64,000 bases of DNA from Notospermus geniculatus (Eukaryota; Nemertea; Pilidiophora; Heteronemertea; Lineidae), in contig NMRB01000386.1 of assembly GCA_002633025.1 (NCBI GenBank), positions 144,762-208,761 of the forward strand, in the 5' to 3' direction. The translations under genes and the position numbers were made by a program. Shown in pieces: positions 20,702 to 32,150 of the stretch (within the stretch, counting starts at the first letter, position 1; each line of letters begins with the position of its first letter). A model generated the notes under the pieces. That model saw nothing but the letters and a program-made list of their open reading frames with translations, had not been told where the DNA came from and did not search any database.

Positions 20702-21303
20702 GGGACGTCGTTCTGTTCTGTCCTTGCCTCAACCCCTAATTGCCCCAGCTTGACCCTTAGGGATCAAAACGACCAGTAAGATTAAGGGTACTCGTCGTCA
20801 CTGGGTGTCAGGGGGTGAATATATCACAGGGACCTGACAAAACTGGCCAATCTAATCAAACAGTGAACACTTCCAGGTCTCCGACCTCCGAAGCAATTTC
20901 CAAGTACGCCATATTCTGCCACTTTGGACCCAGGGGGCGTCGCTAGTTATTCATATACCATTAATCACCAAGTGGTGTCCCCCGAACGCGGAAACGTAAT
21001 AAGCAATATCTGGCATATTACGGTCTCATATCTTGTGGGTCCCACAGGTTAGCAAACTTATCATGAACACTTAGAACTCATATGTTAGGAATAATAGCGT
21101 TTTTTTTCGACCTTGCTGAGCAGAAAAACTGATCATGATACTGTAAGCCCTCAATCTAAAGGTGTTCCTCCATGGGCATTTTGTCCGAGTTGGCTCTCAA
21201 TGGGCAATTAACCATTGTTGGTTTCCGTATGGCTTGCCCTGACAAGAAAGACTGCCAACAACTTTCTACGAGTAAGTTGCCCGTAGAAAGCCTTGTGTGA
21301 TGA

Positions 21304-21570
21304 GAGCCCTGATAGCCTAGTGGATATAGCATCCGCCTCGCAAGCAGCAGGTCCTAGGTTCAAATCAGCCTAGGTCAATATGACATCCATGGCTCCTCAC
21401 GTCCGTCACATGGGACAGTAAACCATGATTGTACCTTGTGCTTTTGCAAGGGCAAGTAAAAGACCCCATCCAAGTGAGGAACATGAGAAGCTTGAGATGG
21501 CCTCTTCCATAACCAGCGCCAATGCCTCGGCTTTAGCCTGATGGAAAAATCCAATCCAATACACGAGATG
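21304..21570 (+). repeat. tRNA-derived SINE
   Basis: Starts GCCCTGATAGCCTAGTGG (A box) with GGTCCTAGGTTCAAATC (B box) 40 bases on. Followed by a non-tRNA body ending ATGGCCTCTTCCATAACCAG and GCTTTAGCCTGATGG. The acceptor and T stems do not pair well, so it is not a functional tRNA. The reverse-orientation tail of the same family is at 27600-27850. Confidence 0.75.
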
Positions 21571-21998
21571 CATGTTACTGTCATAGTCCCTTTAACATGA
21601 TTGCACCTGATGGAGCAAATACAGCCGATGTTCATGATTTGATATTAGTCGTCTGTTTATGGAGTCTGGGCTTGTTATTATGTTGTCATATCTGGTCCAA
21701 TTATTTTGATGTATGGCAGAGACAACCCGTCAGAGGCAACATGTACTTTTGGATAAATTGCCACTTTATGGCCCGCATACTTGGTCTGCTAAAAACGTAA
21801 CAGGGTTATCTTCCCAATACGGCATATTTCTACCCCTTCATTTATGACAGACGTAGGAGAAGTGCCTGTATGGTGGTAGCCGCACATCCTTCATTCAGTA
21901 AAAGTGGGCTTAATTCCAGGGGCCTAGATCCCTGTCCCCCCCCCCAAAAAAAATGTATACAGTCATAGCATAACGGAATCTGTCCCTTGTTTTTCCAG

Positions 21999-22407
21999 TC
22001 CCATCAAAGGTAGAGGGAGTTCGTATCCTGGAGAAGGGCCTGACACATATCACACTCGCGTGGAAAAAGCCTAACGATTTCCACATCGACAAGTACGAGG
22101 TGAAGTTTTACTCGACGGACAAAATTTCTAATGCCTCTAGTGTCCTGACCGAGGACATCCAGTACCAGTTCAAAGGTTTACGGGAGAAGACGCGATACGG
22201 TTTCCAAGTCCGTGGAAAAACCGTTCGAGGCTGGGGTCTCTATAGCGATACGATCTTCACCACCACGGAAGATTCGGATGATGCACAGGTCACGAAGGTC
22301 AACCCGGCACAAGACGCGAGCCCGATTGGTATCATTGCCGGGTCGATTGTTGCGGTGTTCGTCTGCCTGGCCATAGTGATCATCATGGTGGTTATTCTTT
22401 TACGCAA
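21999..22407 (+). CDS. Eph: Eph exon: FN3-2 and transmembrane helix
   Basis: Acceptor TTTTTCCAG, donor GTAAGT; enters in phase 1 and leaves in phase 2. The FN3 motif [15 protein letters not shown] and a 27-residue hydrophobic segment followed by LLRK are visible. Confidence 0.95.
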
Positions 22408-25400
22408 GTAAGTACAACAGCGCCATCTTTTCATTGCTCTTGATACTTCGCCCGAAGATTGATTTTGGAAGTTTAATTCTGTTGCTCACCTCCCACTGCA
22501 GGGGTTTCTACCTCACTCCTCTTCATTCTAAATACCTTGTGTCTTCGCTATTTTCAGGAATAATCGTGCTTGTAATGAAAAGAATCCAGCGGACTGTGAA
22601 ACTCTCCAATATAGCAATGGTAAGTTATCCGAAGCGAATATTTGGACCAACAGCCCATGATGTGGTCGTATTTAGACAGCAGGCCCATGAGATGTTGCAC
22701 TATCCAGTCACAGAGAGCATGTCAGTCGAGTTCAACCTAAGCATGACAAATTCACTTGTACATATCATGTACTTCAGTATGTGTCAATGCACAGGTGAGA
22801 TTTGTATGCTAAACCTGACATGGGAGAGATTTTGGGCCTGACTTGTGCCTGGTGTAGGTTGATGCCGGCTGTGTCTATTGTTAAATCAAGGTCAAGGTCG
22901 TTGGATGTTTAATGTTGATCTGCGGCATGCACATCTCGTTTCTCGTTCGATCTTGTACGCAGTATGAATGGATTGTGGCGCACTGGCTTCTTGGTGAAAC
23001 TTGGGGTGGTCAATAGATGTCGCTAGATGTATCTGTGCACGCAATTGTCCAGCGTAAATTTGGGGGTCACTTGTGGGCAAATTGCACCATGTTGAGGACC
23101 GATGTAAAATGGTTATGGCAGCTCGGAGAATGGATCCCGGTGGCCTAGCTTGAAAAATATTGGTATTTCACAAATAAATTTACAAATTTCAGCAGGGGCC
23201 GACCTTGGTTCTATAATAAGAAAGCGTATGTATTTTGTGTCAACAGAATCGCTAAAACTTCACACCACACACACTGGGTTGATTGTCATAGGAATACAGC
23301 TATATTAGAAAATAATTTTCAAAACTTTTTAAACAGACTATAGGGAATTGTCTCTTCTTATGAGCTGTATTCTCGATACTCCCTTTCGAAATCCCTGTTT
23401 GACTCCTATTTCACAAGTTCAACAGTTTTCGAAAAGAAGATATGCCTTGTTTCTCAAAATACCCCTTCTGAAAATTTCAAAACTAGCTTTGAAAAAAGGT
23501 ATTTTGAGTGCTTGTCTCATCTTTTTTGAAGGCAGAATTTGAGAAACAAGCAAATTCTTTGGGGAAAATACGTGGCATCAAAACCATGTGCCGTGTTGCT
23601 TCAAGACATGGTTTTGAGCGCCACCCGGTGTAGGGATTCATCACTATAGATTAATGCATGCGTCTAGTGCTCACTATGTATTGCATCTTTGTATTTGATG
23701 AAGTGGTTGAAACGGAGACTCGAGAAGCCGTCTTGACTTCAATGGACTCGGATTTGAAAATTGTCAAAAAATACACCTGAAAATGAAATCCTCTTGGAGG
23801 AAAATTCTGGGCACCAAAGATTTTGGTTTCAAGAATTGCAAACATGATTCTTTCTAATGGCAAATATTTGCTTTCAAGAACTGACAAATGTTTTGGCTGC
23901 CAAATATTTTATTTTCCATTTCAAAAATATTATATTCTGACATGCGTGAAAAATCACACTGACGGCACGTAATTCCTCCAAAATAGAAAGAACGTGAAAG
24001 TTTTGACAATAAATCCTAGGTGGCATCCCGAGTCTCTGTTCGGTGTTTGTTTGGCTATATTTGTCTTATCATCGTCTTTTTCTCCAACTAACAGTACACT
24101 GCCACAGCGTCGATCCGAACCTGCATATAACTGGGGGGTGTAAGTAATCAACGGAATTTCCATTTTACATTTTTTCAACCACTGCTGCACCGTTCTGCTT
24201 TTATCACCGATTTGTTATTCAAAACTGACATATCCCGGTTGCCTGGTTACATTTTAGTTGTAGACAAATTAGTTTCAAATTTTTTGTCCAAATTTTACAT
24301 ATTATCATTTTGATTCTTAACGAAGTTTTTTTATACATTTAATTTTTTGTTTGTTTGGTAAAATTGTTTGTCTAACAAATTTGAAATCATAGAAACTTTT
24401 GTACCTTGGATAGAAACTTTTGCGAATAACATTAAATATTTTGTTAGAAACAGTATCCAGTGGGGTCTTTTTGAAGACAGCCCCCCCCCCCCCAGCTTAC
24501 AAACATACAACACATTGAGGAAAATTCCATTCTGAAACATATTTATTTCCTCTTGTAAAAAATGTACTCCCTTTTGTTTCATGAGGGTAGTGGTCTTTAA
24601 GTTTAGGTGATGGACTGTGCTTTCTTTATTTAACAAACAAAATTACAAGTCTTTACAGCTTTCCTGTTATACATAGAAACGATGAAGGATATGTCGATGG
24701 AGATTTAAATTGTTGAATGCAGAACTTTGCGGACTGGTTGATTAAAAATTCAGTCAACTTGACTGAGCCATGCTCTTGAAAAATAGACTTCCAGGCCATT
24801 GGAACTGCAAGAAACCCAAATGTTGCTCTACTCAAAGTAACTCAAGTATTTAAGGGGCTACTGTGATATCTGACAAATTCTTTGGAACCTTATCATGACA
24901 TCCTCTGAAGGCTCTGAAAAGGGCTTAGTTCCTGAACCTGCAGTGCAAAAGCCACCTCGAAATCTTTTTTTCAAGAGTGTAACCCAAAAATTTTTACCCT
25001 GATTTATTTTAAGTGCATGCAAAAAAATGACTGATAGAAAAAAGCCATCTATATTTAAAACTCTGAATGGTTTGCACTGGCTCTCTGTTACATTTCAGAA
25101 GCAAAAAAATGTGAAACGTTATTTGAACCAGTGCTTGACTTAAAAACGAACAATGTTTCTGCACATATTTCATGAAATCGTGCACCACTTCAAAAGAACT
25201 TCATGAATGAATGGGACTCGACTGAGTTCAATATCGAACATTGGAATGGAAAAAGATATTTCTAGCACCCTCAAAACTTCACTCCGTCTGTCGCAGTACA
25301 GTGGGATGGTTCCATGATTTCAGAACGTTTGACTGCAGTTGACATTTTGGCGTTGGTCAACCAGCGTTTAACCCATAAACCAACAACGTATTCATCGTAT

Positions 25401-28400
25401 CCATGATGTAACTCCGACAGTGTCCGCCATTGCTGACGTCGCCGTAATGACGCAAGGGTGGTGGGCAAATTTCTTTGCTTTGCTGAAGAAGCTGGTGGGC
25501 AAAAACGTGCAATGTCACAACGTCATGTAGGCCTGGGCCTACGTCATGGATACGATGAATAGTCACATCAAGGATGACACAAAGATAAAATTGAGAATAG
25601 AAAAAAAGTTGTGAATTATGCTGGAAGCTTAACTTTCTTTTGCATGCATTTAAATATTTTCCTCAAAATTTAATTTCAATTTGAAATTTTGTCCCCGCCA
25701 CCAAACACCATGACTTTCCTTCCAATAGTAATTAACTTTATAGTCGTTTACTAACATAATGCTAACTAACCAAGAAATTTCCATTACTAACTACATGTAT
25801 ATTTAGCACTGTATTAGTTCTTGGAGCAAATTGAGGGGAAGAGATACCGGTATTGTAAAAGATTGAAACCACTGCTAGGCTTCTGCCTTATTGTAAAGTA
25901 ATTGAATCCTACTGTCAGCTGTGCAAATTTCTGTGCATTTGTCTTTAGTTTGGTTGGAATGCATTGAAGCTGTTGACCTTCACTGATCATTTGACCTTGA
26001 CTGGTCATTTGACCTTGACTAATCATTCAACCTTGACCACATTTAACCTTGTCAACATTTGATCTTGTCTGATCATTTGACCTTGCCTGGTCATTTGACC
26101 TTGACTGGTCATTTGACCTTGACCGATCTTGACCTCCATTCTGACCATGACCTCTTCCTATCTTGCAGTGACCGTCCCTCTCTTCACCCACCCCGGTTCC
26201 GTGCGCACATACATCGACCCGCACACCTACGAGGACCCGAACCAAGCCGTGCGCGAATTCACGAAAGAAATCGACGCATCCCACATCACAATCGAATCCG
26301 TCATCGGTGGCGGAGAATTTGGTGACGTCTGCAAGGGCAAGTTGCGTATCCCTGGAAAAATGGAGATGTCGGTGGCGATCAAGACCTTGAAGCCTGGTGC
26401 CTCAGAGAAAAATCGACTTGATTTCTTGACAGAGGCGAGCATCATGGGACAGTTTGAGGACGCCAATGTGATATATCTGGAAGGAGTCGTCACGAAGAGT
26501 AAGTCGATTTCCTCCATCCATTTACAAGTGTATTTCAGAATAACAACCCATGAATCGATGCAGACTTGATCATTTGACCTTGACTGGTCATTTGACCTTC
26601 ACCTTCATTGACTGACCTTCAGTTTGACCTTGACTTTTCCTGCTCCTGCGGTCAATCTCTTTTCTGGTGCAGGGGAGGAGCCAGGAGTTTTTGCAGGGTG
26701 CGGAGTGGCAACATAGTCCGTGCCTAGGGGGCGTCCCCCAGAAAAAATCTAAATGTTCTGAGATGTTCTAGTGTAATTTCTGTCCAAGCCTGACAAAAAA
26801 ATTGTCGCAGAGAGCAAGGACCTGGACCCCTTGGATCTGTGCTTGTGATGCCACTGCCATTTCCATTGTGTTACTAAATAGCGCCCTCTTTTGTTTCTCC
26901 AGCAAACCCAATCATGATCGTGACAGAGTACATGGAGAACGGCTCACTGGACACATTCCTCAGGAACAACGATGGGAAATTCACCGTCATGCAGCTGACG
27001 GGGATGCTGCGTGGAATCGCCTCCGGAATGAAGTACCTCTCAGAGATGGGATATGTTCATAGGGTAAGCAGTAGAAAACAGTCAAAATATGTCAACAAGA
27101 GCCGAGTGCCAGCTGTAAAATTCATTGGTATTCATTGTAAAATTCATAGGTATTCATTGGAAAGCTCTCAATGAGCACTTTCCAATGAATACCTATGTGA
27201 CAGGGTCTGTTTTTGACAAAATCGCCGCTAGCTGTGAAAGAGTTAAAGTGATCCTCTGTCGTTATCTAAAGGATTACATTGTTTCTCTCTCCAGGATCTC
27301 GCTGCTCGTAACATCCTCGTCAATGAAAACCTCGTATGCAAAGTCGCCGACTTTGGTCTCTCGCGTGAGATTGAGAGTGACACAACCGATGGTGCTTACA
27401 CAACCAAGGTATGTTCTATTCTATCCATTGTATCCATGGGTACAGTAGGAGGAAACAGGAGTGCCCGTAGAAAATCTGTACTGTCTGAGAGAGTCGCCTC
27501 CTATCTCTTGAGGAGTGGGTCTGACACAGGATCGAACCCGGGGAGTTCAGAGGTGGCACCAATCCGGCATCCCTGAAGATTCTCCACCAAAATTTTGTAT
27601 TTAATTTTTCCGTCAGGGCCAGCGCCGTAGCATTATTGGCCCTGGGCTGGGTTGCACAAAACTCATGTTAGCGCTAACATGATGTTAGCGCTAACATCAT
27701 GTTAAATGACGTAAAATGACAATGGGTTTTGACGTTATCTAACATAAAAGTTAGCGCTAACACCATGTTAGCGCTAACATGAGTTTTGTGCAACCGGCCC
27801 CTGGTAAGTAAGGAAGAGGCCATCTCAAGCTACACAAAATGTGGCCAAGTTGAATCCCATGGTACGTTTGCCAAGTATACTGGCTGATTTGCTACTGGTG
27901 GAGGAAAACAATAAATGCCCCGAAGAGGTATTTTCAGTCAAGGTCACATGTCAGCGTCAAGGTCACATGTAAATATCTCTATTTCAGGGTGGAAAGATCC
28001 CCGTCAGATGGACCGCACCGGAGGCAATCGCGTACAGGAAGTTCACTTCAGCATCCGACGTCTGGTCATACTCTGTTGTCATGTGGGAAGTGATGTCATA
28101 CGGAGAACGGCCGTATTGGAACTGGTCCAATCAGGACGTGATCAAGGCGGTTGAGAAGGGTTACAGACTTCCTCCACCAATGGTAGGTCTTGACGTATTT
28201 CTCATAGGGCCCTATTCTAGAAGCTTCCTTAACTCTAAGGTTTACATGTAGCCTACCTTTAGCTATTGTTTGCAAGGCAAAATATGAAAAGCTTAAAGTG
28301 GACCGTAGAGTTAGGGAGGCTTCTAGAATATGGGCCATAGTCTTGAAATATCAAGGGCTCCGGTCATAACATCTTCAGGTTATGGAAGAAGCGGAGAACA

Positions 28401-29183
28401 ACGGCGTAGTGGTTTTAAAGCTTGGTGGTTCAATATGATTCCATTAGTTCTTGAAGTGGAGAAGGAACCTTTACATGAAAGGGCCCATTCCTGAGTTGAA
28501 GTGTTCACACTTTGAATGGAAGGGTTCCACACACGAATGGAAGGGTTCACACCTTGAATCATCTCTTTTCCAGGATTGCCCTGAGGCAATTCATCAGCTG
28601 ATGCTCGACTGCTGGCAGAAGGAACGAAGCCACCGACCCAAATTTGCGGCTATCGTACGAACGTTGGACAAGCTCATACGTGCCCCAGAACTCCTCAGAA
28701 AGGTCGCCAAAGCAAGGTAGGTGACAAGCCTTATCCTGTCTTATCATCTGACTGTGTTTGATGATCATGGCCTGTCAAAGTGGCACAGGGAAAACGTTGA
28801 TGCCTGTCACCTCTGAGGTTCTGGGTTTGAACCCAGTTGGGCCCATTCTTCATGTGATAGAGAGGGTGATGAGCTTCGACGGTGCTGGTTTTCTCCGAGT
28901 TCTCTGGTTTCCTCCTGCTGTACATTACTTTGCTCAAAGTCACCAATTCTAACCTTACCTGTGTCTATTTCAGGCCCCATAACATCTTTGATCCATCACT
29001 TCCCGACATGACGCGTTTCGAGACGATCGAAGAATGGCTTACTAGTATCAAAATGGACCGCTACATCGACAGTTTTCTCCAGTCAGGCTACAGTTCAATG
29101 GACCTCATCGCCAAAATCACCATCAAAGACTTAATAAACATGGGTATCACATTAGTAGGCCATCAGAAAAAGATCATGAACTC
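21999..29183 (+). CDS. Eph: Eph receptor tyrosine kinase, 3' half of gene (spliced span)
   Basis: Eight exons with matching phases: 21999-22407, 22558-22619, 26169-26498, 26903-27063, 27295-27408, 27988-28182, 28574-28716, 28974-29183 (broken by N). In order: second fibronectin III domain ([21 protein letters not shown]), one TM helix ([20 protein letters not shown]), juxtamembrane [10 protein letters not shown] with the two regulatory tyrosines, a kinase with glycine loop [15 protein letters not shown] lysine, EASIMGQF helix C, HRDLAARN, DFGLSR and WTAPEA, then SAM. All catalytic residues are present. This is a plasma-membrane receptor for ephrins in contact-dependent signalling. The ligand-binding, cysteine-rich and first FN3 exons are not found in this window. 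The last exon is completed by 16206-16479. Confidence 0.95.
22558..22619 (+). CDS. Eph: Eph exon: short juxtamembrane exon
   Basis: 62 bases, acceptor TATTTTCAG, donor GTAAGT. Codes [20 protein letters not shown]. Phases fit both neighbours, so the 3.5-kb intron that follows need not hide another exon. Confidence 0.85.
22620..26168 (+). other. Large Eph intron (3.5 kb)
   Basis: No exon is seen inside. Contains a poly-C run at 24480-24494, an inverted repeat at 25375-25560 (ACGTATTCATCGTATCCATGA / TCATGGATACGATGAAT) and, just before the acceptor (25975-26160), a tandem array of TTGACCTTGACTGGTCAT units. Confidence 0.7.
25975..26160. repeat. TGACCTTGACTGGTCATT tandem array before Eph kinase exon
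   Basis: About ten degenerate units of roughly 19 bases, each with a TGACCTTGA core (reverse of TCAAGGTCA). A shorter stretch of the same repeat follows the exon at 26570-26640. Confidence 0.8.
26169..26498 (+). CDS. Eph: Eph exon: juxtamembrane tyrosines and kinase N-lobe
   Basis: Codes [20 protein letters not shown], then [16 protein letters not shown], the VAIKTLK lysine and [20 protein letters not shown]. The glycine loop is GGGEFG, where vertebrate Eph kinases usually have GAGEFG. Confidence 0.95.
26903..27063 (+). CDS. Eph: Eph exon: kinase hinge and helix E
   Basis: Codes [20 protein letters not shown] to [14 protein letters not shown], ending exactly before DLAARN of the catalytic loop in the next exon. 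Confidence 0.95.
27295..27408 (+). CDS. Eph: Eph exon: catalytic loop and DFG
   Basis: 38 codons: [38 protein letters not shown]. Includes the catalytic Asp, the DFG Asp and an activation-loop Tyr. Confidence 0.95.
27440..27580 (-). repeat. SINE fragment (minus strand) in Eph intron
   Basis: Reverse strand reads GGTGCCACCTCTGAACTCCC, GGGTTCGATCC and later TGTTTCCTCCTACTGTACCC, matching the SINE at 16005-16185. Confidence 0.6.
27641..27804. mobile_element. Palindromic MITE, TIR GGCTGGGTTGCACAAAACTC
   Basis: Near-perfect fold-back: TTAGCGCTAACATGATGTTAGC repeated on both arms; ends CCTGGGCTGGGTTGCAC / GTGCAACCGGCCCCTGG. It lies within an older SINE remnant whose tail continues at 27815. A second copy is at 58474-58634. 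Confidence 0.8.
27988..28182 (+). CDS. Eph: Eph exon: APE motif and C-lobe
   Basis: 65 codons, starting [20 protein letters not shown], through [20 protein letters not shown] to KGYRLPPPM. Confidence 0.95.
28206..28337. mobile_element. MITE-like fold-back in Eph intron
   Basis: Ends GGGCCCTATTCTAGAAGC / GCTTCTAGAATATGGGCC, with inner CTTAACTCTAAGG / CCGTAGAGTTAGGG pairing. Confidence 0.7.
28574..28716 (+). CDS. Eph: Eph exon: end of kinase domain
   Basis: [24 protein letters not shown], then a linker [10 protein letters not shown]. The allelic copy is at 15809-15951. Confidence 0.95.
28974..29183 (+). CDS. Eph: Eph exon: SAM domain, broken by a single-N gap
   Basis: Identical reading to 16206-16415, up to KKIMN, where the N at 29184 interrupts. 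The next bases (TTCAACAAAGACG) belong to the 3' UTR found at 17652. About 1.2 kb is missing here. Confidence 0.93.
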
Positions 29184-29184
29184 N

Positions 29185-32004
29185 TTCAACAAAGACGTAT
29201 ATACGAGTGATTATTTTTCGTAAAACCGGTTCTTGTTCAGTTAATGGATATTTAAATCCTATGCAAATTTTACGTTCAGTATAAATAATAAATATTGTGC
29301 GTTAATGTCCTCAGATTCAGCTTAAAAAGAGCAAGTGTGCTTTTCAGGATTTACAGACTTTGATAGGGTAGGACTTGGGTCAAATTCTGCTTATTCACGC
29401 AACTAGGCCTAAAACATTGAGTTTGTGTACATCTTGTCAAAATCATGTGTCTCTGCAGAGCTGCTTCTGGCATTTTTATGGTCGGCATTTTATGTAAACT
29501 GCAAGCTTCCATTTATTACTTTATGTATTAGTTGTCTGTGAACGTGTTTGAGAAAAGCAACCTCTTGATTTTCAAAATCACTGAATGAATTCTGTCTGGC
29601 ATTTTTGGCAAAAGTGAACATCACAGGCGAGGCAACGGCAATTTTGCCCCTATAGGTGACGATGGCATCACCTCTAAAAGGGTACATTGTTGGCAATAAT
29701 GCACCCAGTTGCAAGTTCATGAGCTCTGTACACCTTTAAGAGCAATTTCCTAGCAGTGAAATGATGTCATATCATGATATCATACATGTACGGAGTTGCA
29801 AATTCATGAGTTCAGTGTGCCTTTAAGAACCCTTTCTCACAACCTGTTCTCAGAGCAGCTTTTTAGCAGTGACATCCACTTTACTGATATTATTTTAGAT
29901 TTACTGGTATCATTTTAGGTCTCTCCTTTTGTGTTGTTGTGCTATCATGTAACGAGGCTATTCATCAGCCGTGTGAGATTTTGTTGTCAAAAATTTTATC
30001 AAAGCTTTGTTTGGAATTCGTCATTTAGTAGTGTGCCAACAGCTTGTCTTAAACTAAACCACCTATTTGACGCACTTCGCCCACGAAGCCAGATATTCCA
30101 AAACATGAATTTTTCTCATGAAGCTCGAGTATTCTACTGCATGAACTTTTCTCGTAAACCCAGAAATTCTACAGCACAAATTTTTCTTGCGAAGAAAGAT
30201 GATTCCGCAACGTGAATTTGAAAACAAGAAGATGAATTCCATTTCTTATTGAAATGTACAATGAGTATTCTCATAAGTTTACAACTTTATGAAGCAGTAA
30301 ATTTTTCTCTTCTTTACAACTATTTTCTGCAATGTAGTCAAAGTTTGTGATGAAGCAGTGTGTAAACTTTGTACTCAAAGACAGAATTTCTTTGTGGAAG
30401 TATTCCACCTCGTGAACTTTTGTCCCACAGAGTTTGTGATCAACTATAAGCTAATCCGCTACAGATTTTTACTACGCAGGGTTTTATTCATATTTCATTG
30501 CCTAAAGATTGCACAATCAAATTTCATCACCTAAAGATTGAACAATCAACCGTAAATAGTATTTGCATTAACTCAGTTTCCATGGACACCTGGAGAAATC
30601 TGTTTTCAATAATGACATACAGCTCCATTATTGTGTCAAGAATGAACTACCATTTCATAAAAACAGCTTATTTCTTTCTGAAAATTCCTCCTGGGGTGTT
30701 CATGGTAAACTTGATGTGACATAGACAACAGGGTTTACACTTCGTCTTTTAAATTTGAAAACAAGAAAATGAATTCAATTTCTTGTTGAAATGTCCAATG
30801 AGTATTCTTTAATTTTCATTCCCAAGTTGGATTTGAAAAAGATGAGAATGAATTCCATTTCTTATTGAAATATCTGTTGAGTATTAATTCTATATTTTCT
30901 TTTAAAGAAGAAAACTGTCCAAGACTTTTCACCTCTTTTTAGATTCGTCTCCCACCTGGCGGCAAGAGTGGCGATGAATCTGTTTTATTGGCCTGCGGGG
31001 TATCAAGCAACACCCACGTTGCATTGTGTTGTGAAAACAGGGAGAAAACCTGACTTAAAACTTTCCAATATTGGTTAAACGACAGAGCTCAGCTCAGCCG
31101 AGTGCAAAGTGAGATTGAGCATTACCAGAGAGAAAGTTAAAAATGTTCAAAGGTGAGGAGATTTCTTCTCCCTGGCTACAGGTGCGTCAGTTCGTCTGTG
31201 GAGAGGTTTGGGCATTGTCAGAAACTTCCTTCGGGCCGTAGAGTGGATACCTAAGACGGTAGGCAGCCTGGTGAAATCGGCTTGATATAGGAGGAAGCTT
31301 GCAATGATGAGTTCAGGTCTTTCGATTATATTTCAATATTGATGTAACTCCTTTTGGGGGTGCAGTAAAAATATAATAGAAAGGCCTTTCATCATTGGAA
31401 GTTTCAGCGAGGTTTGAGTAGATGAAGTAACTCATTCAGTCATCATTCAAAGCTCCCTGTCCTGATATACATGTGTTGCTACACATGTATATCAATCATG
31501 ACCCCAATGAGGAAACCAGGTGAGGGGTGGAATTGGATAGGGACTGGGACATGGAACTGTGTTAAAAACAATACGGATCCATGTGTATCTGTTGATACTC
31601 CCAATGCTTCTACCAAGCAGGTCCTAGCACAAGTTGCTTATAGCCGCGGAGTGCACAAAGTGCATGGCGTTGGTAGCGTCGCGATGTTGGCTCCAAACAC
31701 CTCTCTCGTCTACTGGGTTTAGGGCGGACTCACGGATAAGTTTAATGGGATAGCCCCATGACAATGTCTAGTGCCTCAGACGAACTGCAGAAGAAATACT
31801 TCCTCACATTTGACATGCACAAAATTTGGTCATAAATCAAGAGCCATAGTTGCTCTACCACTAGAATTTTGGCACTATTTTTCTATCGCATATTTCTTGC
31901 ACTTGTAGGCCCTAATTAAAGTATATTTGTTGTTAGAGGGCTGAGAAAGGGAAAAAATTCCCCTCCCCTCTCCAGCTTCCTCCCTGCTTTTCAAGTTTTC
32001 ATAT
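29185..32004. other. Eph 3' UTR continuation and AT-rich non-coding sequence
   Basis: No coding exon is seen. Three dispersed copies of a ~45-bp motif (GAATTCCATTTCTTATTGAA, CAATGAGTATTC) occur near 30235, 30770 and 30850. A short perfect hairpin TGATATACATGTGT / ACACATGTATATCA lies at 31463-31494. AATAAA-type signals at 29290 could serve polyadenylation; none is proven. Confidence 0.5.
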
Positions 32005-32150
32005 GCTCGCCTCCAATAGGAGGCGTAGCATATTGCCCGCCTCCAATAGGGGGTGTAGCATATTGCCCGCCTCCAATAGGGGGTGTAGCATATTGCCCGC
32101 CTCCAGTAGGAGGCATACCGTACCATTGGCCACCTCCAATAGGTGTAGGT
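32005..32150 (-). repeat. 30-bp tandem repeat, coding-capable on minus strand
   Basis: Four to five units of GCCTCCAATAGGGGGTGTAG plus CATATTGCCC. With a period of 30, one minus frame reads GGGQYATPPI repeated. The frame is open over about 75 codons, but no clear splice sites or start were found, so coding is uncertain. Confidence 0.6.

Noticed and set aside
19986-20753. Long open frames across the N run (both strands), likewise 35880-36938
   Set aside because: They are open only because N codons are not stops; the flanking parts are hairpin sequence without coding character.
21304-21376. Functional tRNA gene
   Set aside because: A and B boxes are present, but the acceptor and T stems do not pair and a SINE body follows; the same holds for 39128, 60632 and 61797.
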